Shown: positions 1 to 5,088 of the stretch, in pieces
Layout: each line of letters opens with the position of its first letter
How positions within the stretch are numbered: the first letter of the stretch is position 1
Assembly (NCBI GenBank): GCA_964438735.1
Contig: CAYTLW010000215.1
Location: forward strand, 1-7,196
Length of the DNA stretch: 7,196 nt
Source: CAYTLW01 sp964438735
GTDB taxonomy: Bacteria > Myxococcota_A > UBA9042
Direction: 5' to 3'
The notes under the pieces: model-generated
The model's input: only the letters and a program-made list of their open reading frames with translations
Database searches by the model: none
What the model was told of the DNA's origin: nothing
Position numbers and translations under genes: made by a program

Positions 1-53
1 GCACCGTCTTGAGCCAGCCGCGAGGGCGGCATGAACAATGCTGGAACCACACC

Positions 54-188
54 CTACAAGGTCGTCGCGTCGTCGCTGACTTTGACGTCCAACGCTTCGG
101 TTGGTGCAGACCAGGCCACCAGCGTCGCCAGCAGCGTAGCGGTGAACACGGTAAGGGAGCCTCGGGTGTGTTCGGGAAAGCGGTTCAT
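54..188 (-). CDS. Short secreted protein, 44 aa, possibly the front of a broken gene
   Basis: The start (ATG at 188-186) is preceded on the minus strand by AGGAG about 6-7 bases upstream, a strong ribosome binding site and the main reason to believe this gene. The product has a textbook signal peptide: a charged start (MNRF..HTR), a hydrophobic core at about residues 12-29 (TVFTATLLATLVAWSAP) and a plausible signal peptidase I site after T-E-A (residues 30-32). Only about a dozen mature residues (LDVKVSDDATTL) follow before a TAG at 56-54. That is very short for a secreted protein, so a nonsense mutation or frameshift in a longer gene is possible. The region beyond the TAG stays open in all three minus-strand frames to the window edge, so the sequence does not show which frame would continue. 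No family is recognised. It is transcribed divergently from the GcvT-type gene. Confidence 0.5.
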   Translation of the reverse strand: MNRFPEHTRGSLTVFTATLLATLVAWSAPTEALDVKVSDDATTL

Positions 189-242
189 GACTTCTCCTGG
201 AGCGCGCGTTTGCGGGCGCTTCCGCGTCAAGATGGTGCGCAT

Positions 243-260
243 TCGGGCAGGTGTGCCCGA
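243..260. promoter_or_regulatory. 18-bp perfect inverted repeat, possible operator
   Basis: TCGGGCA-GGTG-TGCCCGA is a perfect 7-bp inverted repeat around a 4-base centre. It lies in the divergent intergenic region, about 55 bases upstream of the minus-strand secreted-protein start and about 190 bases upstream of the GcvT start. The size and symmetry suit a dimeric regulator's operator or a small hairpin in the minus-strand leader. No regulator gene is visible in the window, so the function is inferred from symmetry and position only. Confidence 0.3.
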
Positions 261-381
261 TTCCGTAATCCGGTGCCACCTTGGATGCCGAAACCCGCTC
301 GTGATCGCAAGGGAATCTGCCGGGATGCACTTGACATGGATCGTTCCAACGTCGGCCGTGTAGCGACGACTTGCCAACCCA

Positions 382-410
382 TTGACGCCCGACACCACCG
401 TTGTGACACT
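382..410 (+). promoter_or_regulatory. Weak sigma70-like promoter candidate for the GcvT-led operon
   Basis: TTGACG (382-387, five of six consensus bases) is followed after 17 bases by GACACT (405-410, about three of six), which would place the RNA start roughly 30 bases before the GcvT start codon. A perfect TTGACA also occurs at 331-336, but no convincing -10 hexamer lies at normal spacing behind it. Promoter consensus is unreliable in GC-rich genomes, so this is only a candidate. Confidence 0.2.
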
Positions 411-438
411 GCCCGCCCCACCCGCCCGTCACGGCGCC

Positions 439-442
439 GGAG
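439..442 (+). promoter_or_regulatory. Ribosome binding site of the GcvT-type gene
   Basis: GGAG lies six bases before the ATG at 449. It supports this start over later in-frame codons. The encoded N-terminus also leads directly into family-like sequence. Confidence 0.6.
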
Positions 443-448
443 ACCGCC

Positions 449-1639
449 ATGCCCCTGCCGACCCCGTTTCACGAGCGCACCCGGGCCCTATGCCACAGCT
501 ACCTGTGGAAGGACTGGGCCGGCTACCACTCGGTCTGCTCCTTCGATACCTGCCACGAGCGCGAGTACCTGGCCCTGCGTCACGCCTGCGGCCTGATCGA
601 TGTCACGCCCCTGTTCAAGTACGAGGTCACCGGCCCAGAGGCCGGCGAGTTCCTGGCCCGGGTGATGGTGCGTGACATCCGCAAGCTCAAGCCCGGCCGG
701 GTGACCTACTGCTGCTGGTGCGATGACGAGGGCAAGATCCTCGACGATGGCACCGTGCAATGCCTGGCCGAAGGGCACTACCGGATCGCCTCGGCCGAGC
801 CCTCCGGCCGCTGGTTCATGCACCAGAGCCGCGGCTACGACGTGCAGATCGTCGACATCACCCCGCAGGTGGGCACGCTCTCGCTGCAAGGGCCCACCTC
901 GCGCGGCGTGCTGGCCGACTGCACCGACCTGAACATGGACAAGTTCCGCTGGTTCCGGGTCAAGCCCGCCAAGCTCGACGGCATCGACGTGCACGTCAGC
1001 CGCACCGGCTATACCGGCGACCTGGGCTACGAGATCTGGTGCAAGGCCGAGGACGGTCTGAAGGTCTGGGACGCGGTCATGGCCGCCGGCAAGGCATACG
1101 GAATCGAAGCGGCCGGGCTGGACGCCATGGACGTCACCCGCGTCGAGGCTGGCTTCATCCTGGCCGGGGTGGACTACTTCGCCGCCGATACCTGCATGAT
1201 CGAGTCGCGTAAGTTGTCGCCATGGCAGCTGGATCTCGGCTGGACCGTGCAGCTCGAGCGGGCGCCCTTCATCGGCCAGGCGGCCCTGCGGCGCGAAAAG
1301 GCCGAGGGTTCGTCGTCGCTGCTGGTCGGCCTCGAGATCGACTGGGACGAGCTGGAGACGCTGTACAACGCCGAGGATCTGCCGCCCGCCCTGCCCTCGG
1401 GCGGCTGGCGAACGCCGATCCCGGTCTACGACAGCGCCGGCCTGCAGGTCGGCCGGGCCACCAGCGGGGCCTGGTCACCGACGCTCAAGAAGAACCTGGC
1501 CCTTGCCCACGTGCCGCCGTCCCTGTCGACCATCGGCACCACACTGAAGATCGAGCAGACCGTCGAATACGTACGCCACCAGGTGCCGGCCGGGGTGTTA
1601 ATCACCCCTTTCTCCCACCCCCCCCGCAACCGCATGTAC
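449..1639 (+). CDS. GcvT-family aminomethyltransferase-like protein (expected stop codon absent)
   Basis: This is a folate-dependent GcvT-type protein; relatives move one-carbon units from an amine or methylated substrate to tetrahydrofolate. Visible signatures in order are CDDEGKILDDG (91-101, the conserved acidic pair of the folate site at D99-D100), SLQGPTSR (145-152), SRTGYTGDLGYEIW (184-197), GLDAMDVTRVEAG (223-235), SGAWSPTLKKNLALAHV (339-355) and the C-terminal VRHQVP..ITPFSHPPRNR. The 'YCCWCDDEGK..DDG' and 'AEPSGRWF' style fits an uncharacterised aminomethyltransferase subfamily better than the classic glycine-cleavage T protein, and no gcvH or gcvP lies nearby. The length to the family C-terminus is 396 residues. 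No stop occurs there: TAC stands at 1637-1639, where a stop would be expected, and the frame runs on to 2215 as a low-complexity S/P/A/W-rich shadow of the next gene. The end given here is therefore the expected one. The substrate is unknown. Confidence 0.85.
1592..1608 (+). other. Hairpin GGGGTG-TTAAT-CACCCC near the 3' end of the GcvT gene
   Basis: A perfect 6-bp GC-rich stem with a 5-base loop is followed by TTTCTCCC. It looks like a short intrinsic terminator or pause site but has only three consecutive Ts. It lies inside the coding sequence (residues about 382-387), so it could be chance, a partial attenuator between the GcvT and oxidoreductase genes, or part of the structured 3' end. 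Confidence 0.3.
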
Positions 1640-1656
1640 CCCCGCCGGCGCGGGGG
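1639..1656 (+). other. All-GC hairpin between the GcvT and oxidoreductase genes
   Basis: CCCCCGC-CGGC-GCGGGGG is a perfect 7-bp stem with a 4-base loop, followed directly by CCCC, so that GGGGCCCC at 1653-1660 is a competing palindrome. It begins where the GcvT protein should end, which suggests that 1640-1689 is intergenic in origin. There is no T-tract, so it is not a standard intrinsic terminator. It could protect RNA ends, tune expression of the downstream gene, or stall ribosomes behind the C8 run at 1618-1625. Confidence 0.4.
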
Positions 1657-1689
1657 CCCCGCCACACCACGCTCCCTGGGGGTGCACTC

Positions 1690-3288
1690 ATGGCGACAGG
1701 CGCCAATCAATACGACGCGGTGGTCATCGGCGGCGGCCATAACGGCCTCATCCACGCCGCCTACCTGGCCCGCGCCGGTCGCAAGGTGGTGGTGCTCGAG
1801 CGCCGCCACGTGCTGGGCGGCGCGGCGGTCTCCGAAGAGGTCTTTCCCGGCTTCACCTTCTCGGTCTGCTCCTACGTGGTCAGCCTCATGCGACCGGACA
1901 TCATCCGCGAGCTCGAGCTGGCCAAACACGGCCTGCAGATCCTGCCCCTGGACTGCTCCTTTTCGCCCTACCTGGACGGTCGCGCCCTGGCCCGCTGGGG
2001 CGATGGCGATCGCACCCGGCAGGAGATCGCCAGATTCAGCGCCAAGGACGCCGAGCTGGCGCCGCGCTTCGGTCGCCAGATGGGTCACCTGGCCCGCCTG
2101 GTCAAGGACATCATCGACAACCCACCACCAGATCCCACGTCGTTCGCTCCCGAACATCTGGGCTCATTGGCGCGCCTGGGCAAACGATTCGCCGGCATGG
2201 GCGAAGATCACCTGACCCAGATGGTCAAGCTGATGACCATGAGCAGCGCGGACCTGCTGGACGAGTGGTTCGAGAGCGACCAGCTCAAGGCGCCCATGAG
2301 CGTCAGCGGCATCATCGGCACCTTCCTCGGCGTGCGCTCGCCGGGCACCGCCTACGTGATGCTGCACCACTATATGGGCGAGATCGACGGCTCCTTCCGG
2401 GCCTGGGGATTCGCCCGCGGCGGCACCGGTGAGGTCAGCATGGCCTGCGCCCGTGCAGCCCTGGCGGCGGGCGTGGAGATCCGCACCGAGGCCGCGGTCG
2501 ACAAGATCCTGGTCAGCGGCGGCCGCGCCACCGGCGTGGTCCTGGAGGGCGGCGAGGAGATCCACGCCAAGGCCATCTGCTCCGGCGTCGACCCGCACCT
2601 GACCTTCCTGCGCATGGTCGGCGATGAGCACCTGGATGAGGACTTCACCGCCCGCATCCGGCGCTTCCGGATGCGCGGCTCCAGCGGCAAGGTGAACCTG
2701 GCCGTCGACCGGCCGCCGAACTTCACCGCGAGACCGGGCGATGGCCCGCACATCCGCGGCGACATCGCCATCGCGCCCTCTATCGACTACCTGGAGCGCG
2801 CCTACGACGAGGCCAAGTACGGCGACTTCTCCAAGCGGCCCTACATCAACATGGTCATCCCTTCGCTGACCGATCCCTCGGTGGCGCCGCCGGGCAAACA
2901 CGTGGTGTCGTGTTTTGTGCAGTACGCCCCATTCGACCTGGCTGAAGGGGCGGACGCCTGGCCGGAAAAACGCGAGGCCTTCGGCGACGCCGTCTGCGAC
3001 ACCATCGAAGAGCACTGCCCGGGCTTCAAGGACAGCATCCTGCATCGCCAGGTGGTGACGCCCTGGGACATGCAGGAGACCTTCGGCCTGACCGAGGGCA
3101 ACATCTTCCACGGTGAACTGGGCTTGGAACAGCTCTTCTTCCTCCGCCCGGTGCCCGAGTGTGCCCGTTACAAGACGCCCATCGAGGGCTTGTGGCTGGC
3201 GGCCTCCGGGGCCCACCCGGGCGGCGGCCTGATGGGCGCGCCGGGCAAGCTCTCGGCCATGGCATTGCTACAATCGGGGCAGGTATGA
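1690..3288 (+). CDS. FAD-dependent oxidoreductase, phytoene desaturase / PYROXD2 type
   Basis: This is a 532-residue flavoprotein of the phytoene dehydrogenase-related family, which includes PYROXD2-like proteins. The N-terminal Rossmann fold is complete: YDAVVIGGGHNGL with GxGxxG at G14-G16-G19, an acidic ribose-binding residue at E37 (VVVLE), and LGGAAVSE (42-49), typical of the family. The C-terminal FAD-binding segment is SGAHPGGGLMGAPGKLS (about 506-522). The middle carries family-like substrate-domain sequence (SAGDLL-like 'SSADLLDEWF', 'GFARGGTGEVSMACARAALAAGVEI'). There is no signal peptide, so it is likely cytoplasmic. The ATG at 1690 is preceded by GGGGGTG (1678-1684), a usable ribosome binding site; upstream in-frame sequence is a shadow of the GcvT gene. 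It is the second gene of the operon and overlaps the next by four bases. Substrate and electron acceptor cannot be told from sequence. Confidence 0.9.
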   Translation: MATGANQYDAVVIGGGHNGLIHAAYLARAGRKVVVLERRHVLGGAAVSEEVFPGFTFSVCSYVVSLMRPDIIRELELAKHGLQILPLDCSFSPYLDGRALARWGDGDRTRQEIARFSAKDAELAPRFGRQMGHLARLVKDIIDNPPPDPTSFAPEHLGSLARLGKRFAGMGEDHLTQMVKLMTMSSADLLDEWFESDQLKAPMSVSGIIGTFLGVRSPGTAYVMLHHYMGEIDGSFRAWGFARGGTGEVSMACARAALAAGVEIRTEAAVDKILVSGGRATGVVLEGGEEIHAKAICSGVDPHLTFLRMVGDEHLDEDFTARIRRFRMRGSSGKVNLAVDRPPNFTARPGDGPHIRGDIAIAPSIDYLERAYDEAKYGDFSKRPYINMVIPSLTDPSVAPPGKHVVSCFVQYAPFDLAEGADAWPEKREAFGDAVCDTIEEHCPGFKDSILHRQVVTPWDMQETFGLTEGNIFHGELGLEQLFFLRPVPECARYKTPIEGLWLAASGAHPGGGLMGAPGKLSAMALLQSGQV

Positions 3289-4841
3289 GTACGCACGACG
3301 CGATCGTATTGGGTGCCAGCCTCGACGGGCTGGCCTTCGCCATCCGGCTGGCCGACGCGGGCCGTGACGTGGTCATCATCGAGCCGGGCGAGCTGGCCGG
3401 CGGTGTGGCCGCGGGCGAGAGCTTTCATGCAGGCTATCGGACTGGCGGCACAGCCTTCGACACCAGCTGCGTCCGGCCCGAGGTGCTGAGCGGCCTGGGC
3501 GTGCTCGGCGATGGGCCGGCCCAGGTGCAACTGCGCGACCAGGCGCCATCCATGCTGGTGCTGGAAGATGACGGACCCGGGCTGTGGCTGCACGGCGACG
3601 CGACGCGAACCGCCGAAGCGCTGGCGGAACGCTCGCCGGTGGATGCCGAGGGGTTGGTGGCCTTCGACGCCTGGCTGAGCCGGGTCGGCAAACCCCTGGC
3701 GGCGGTCATGAATCGCACCGCACCCGACGTGCGCCAGACACCGTCGGTGGGCACCGCGCTGCAGCTGCTCTGGACCGCCCTGTCCATCCGCCGACTGGGC
3801 GGCCACGACATGCTGGAGCTCATGCGCGCCCTGCCCATGGCCCTGCGCGACATGCTCGACGACCACCTGGTCGATCCGCGGCTCAAGGCCGGCCTCGCCG
3901 GACCCGCCCTCTTCGGCACCTGGGGCGGCCCATGGTCGCCGGGCACGGCGACCCCTTACATCTTGCGACACGCCCTGCGCACCCCGGGAATCGCCGGCGG
4001 AGCGGCGGCCCTGGCCGAGGCCCTGGTGGCCCGTGCCGAGGCGGTCGGTGCCCAGTTGAAACGCAACGCCCCGGTCGAACACATCGTCATCGAAGACGGG
4101 GCCGCCACCGGCGTGGCCCTGGCCGATGGGCAGACCCTGCAGGCGCCCCTGGTGGCCGTCGGCGGCGATCCCAAGGCGGCGCTACTGGACTGGATCGCGC
4201 CACGGGACCTGCCGGTGCGCGTCACCGAGCAGATCCGCGTCCTGCGCCAGCGCGGCATCGTCGCGGTGTTGGACCTGGCCCTGAACGGCCGCCTGGAGCT
4301 GGCCGACCACCCGGGCGCGCGCATCCAGCGCCTCCAGGTAGCCGACAGCATCGAGGCCCTCGAGCGCGCCTTCGATCCGGTGAAGTACCGCCAGGTCGCC
4401 GACGCACCGCATCTCTGGGTCGACGTGCCGACGGTCGAAGATCCATCCCTGGCCCCAGATGGCTGCGACGTGGTCAGCGTGCTGATTCGCGGCGTGCCAG
4501 CGGACCCGGCAGACGGATGGAGCGACGAGACGCGCGCCGCCCTTCAGGAGCGCACAGTCGCCACCCTGGCCGAACACGCGCCAGCCTTGCCCGAGCAAAT
4601 CGTCGGCGCCCGTCTGCGCACCCCGGCCGACCTGGCCGAGCAGTTGGGTCTCGGCGGCGGTCACCTGCAGCAGGCGGAGCTGGCCTTCGACCAGCTGCTG
4701 TCCTTCCGACCGGCGCCGACCTGTGCGGGACCGACCACGCCCATCGGCGGCGTTGTGCTGTGCTCGGCGGCGAGTCATCCGGGCGGCCACACCGGCGGCA
4801 CCGCGGGCTGGCTGCAGGCTGTGGCCTGGCTCAAGGCCTGA
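3285..4841 (+). CDS. Second phytoene desaturase-type FAD oxidoreductase, degenerate Rossmann loop
   Basis: This 518-residue protein is a divergent tandem paralogue of the preceding oxidoreductase. It shares the N-terminal Rossmann layout (DAIVLGASLDGLAFAIRL, then VVIIEPGELAGG with E33), an 'LERAFDPVKY' segment matching 'LERAYDEAKY' upstream, 'DPSLAPDGCDVVSVLI' matching 'DPSVAPPGKHVVSCFV', and a C-terminal SHPGGHTGGTAG (about 497-508). The glycine loop reads GASLDG (10-15), so the middle glycine of GxGxxG is replaced by serine, which may weaken FAD binding. The ATG at 3285 overlaps the upstream stop (ATGA), implying translational coupling and a matched supply of the two proteins; GGGG at 3276-3279 could serve as its ribosome binding site. 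A longer start at 3159 is possible but would add 42 residues that only mirror the upstream gene's 3' end. A plausible but untested role is a partner subunit of the first enzyme. Confidence 0.88.
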   Translation: MSTHDAIVLGASLDGLAFAIRLADAGRDVVIIEPGELAGGVAAGESFHAGYRTGGTAFDTSCVRPEVLSGLGVLGDGPAQVQLRDQAPSMLVLEDDGPGLWLHGDATRTAEALAERSPVDAEGLVAFDAWLSRVGKPLAAVMNRTAPDVRQTPSVGTALQLLWTALSIRRLGGHDMLELMRALPMALRDMLDDHLVDPRLKAGLAGPALFGTWGGPWSPGTATPYILRHALRTPGIAGGAAALAEALVARAEAVGAQLKRNAPVEHIVIEDGAATGVALADGQTLQAPLVAVGGDPKAALLDWIAPRDLPVRVTEQIRVLRQRGIVAVLDLALNGRLELADHPGARIQRLQVADSIEALERAFDPVKYRQVADAPHLWVDVPTVEDPSLAPDGCDVVSVLIRGVPADPADGWSDETRAALQERTVATLAEHAPALPEQIVGARLRTPADLAEQLGLGGGHLQQAELAFDQLLSFRPAPTCAGPTTPIGGVVLCSAASHPGGHTGGTAGWLQAVAWLKA

Positions 4842-4846
4842 ACGCA

Positions 4847-4882
4847 CACCTGTCCGACCTGTCCGCTGACCACCGGCAGGTG
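4847..4882. repeat. Imperfect inverted repeat just after the oxidoreductase stop
   Basis: CACCTG (4847-4852) pairs with CAGGTG (4877-4882) across a 24-base loop, and flanking bases extend the pairing only with a bulge. It lies six bases beyond the stop codon of the second oxidoreductase and has no T-tract. It may mark the operon end as a weak structured terminator, or be chance. Confidence 0.25.
4848..4865. repeat. Perfect 9-bp tandem duplication
   Basis: ACCTGTCCG occurs twice head to tail (4848-4856 and 4857-4865). It lies directly downstream of the oxidoreductase stop codon at 4841. It could be replication slippage or a paired binding site; the sequence does not decide between them. Confidence 0.5.
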
Positions 4883-5088
4883 CGGGTCGAGGCGTTGGAT
4901 TGACAGCGCCCCACCGGCCGCGAGCTGGGCGATATTGCAGTTTGTTCACAGTACCTTTGACATGGCCGACGAGGCGAACTCCTCGCCGATGGCCAAGCGG
5001 AACAACAACGCCCGGGACGTCTAGCAGATGGCCGTCGCGCATGTCATGATGGGCGCCGAGACAGCTCGAATCAGGGGGCCCGGCGCGG

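Larger units (their letters stand above)
4842..5088. other. Intergenic region before the kinase gene
   Basis: No gene is supported here. It holds a 9-bp tandem duplication and an imperfect inverted repeat (listed separately), and an AT-richer patch at 4931-4962. TTGACA occurs at 4900-4905 and 4957-4962, but neither has a convincing -10 at 16-18 bases. GGCGA-ACTCC-TCGCC (about 4973-4987) is a small hairpin. A 20-codon ORF at 4962-5024 lacks a ribosome binding site. The kinase promoter probably lies here, but it cannot be placed. Confidence 0.4.

Noticed and set aside
9..596. 195-codon plus-strand ORF across the left intergenic region
   Set aside because: R/P/T-rich, no ribosome site, overlaps the GcvT gene out of frame and the opposite-strand signal-peptide gene.
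1222..1689. N-terminal extension of the first oxidoreductase upstream of ATG 1690
   Set aside because: It is a shadow of the GcvT gene in another frame. The Rossmann fold starts right after the ATG at 1690, which has its own purine-rich site.
1640..2215. C-terminal 190 residues of the literal 588-aa GcvT frame
   Set aside because: The sequence is rich in S, P, A, W and R and is the out-of-frame reading of a well-supported oxidoreductase gene; it carries no recognisable motif.
2164..3216. 350-codon minus-strand ORF opposite the first oxidoreductase
   Set aside because: A typical antisense shadow in GC-rich DNA, rich in H, G, A, V and D, with no motif; the sense strand encodes a clear family protein.
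3159..3284. Longer start for the second oxidoreductase
   Set aside because: The added 42 residues are out-of-frame reading of the upstream gene's conserved 3' end; the ATGA overlap start fits the family N-terminus.
4957..4962. TTGACA as a kinase promoter -35
   Set aside because: The hexamer 17 bases downstream (TCCTCG) has no resemblance to a -10, so no promoter is called.
4962..5024. 20-codon ORF (MADEANSSPMAKRNNNARDV) upstream of the kinase
   Set aside because: No ribosome binding site precedes it and no family is recognised. A leader peptide cannot be excluded, but nothing supports it.
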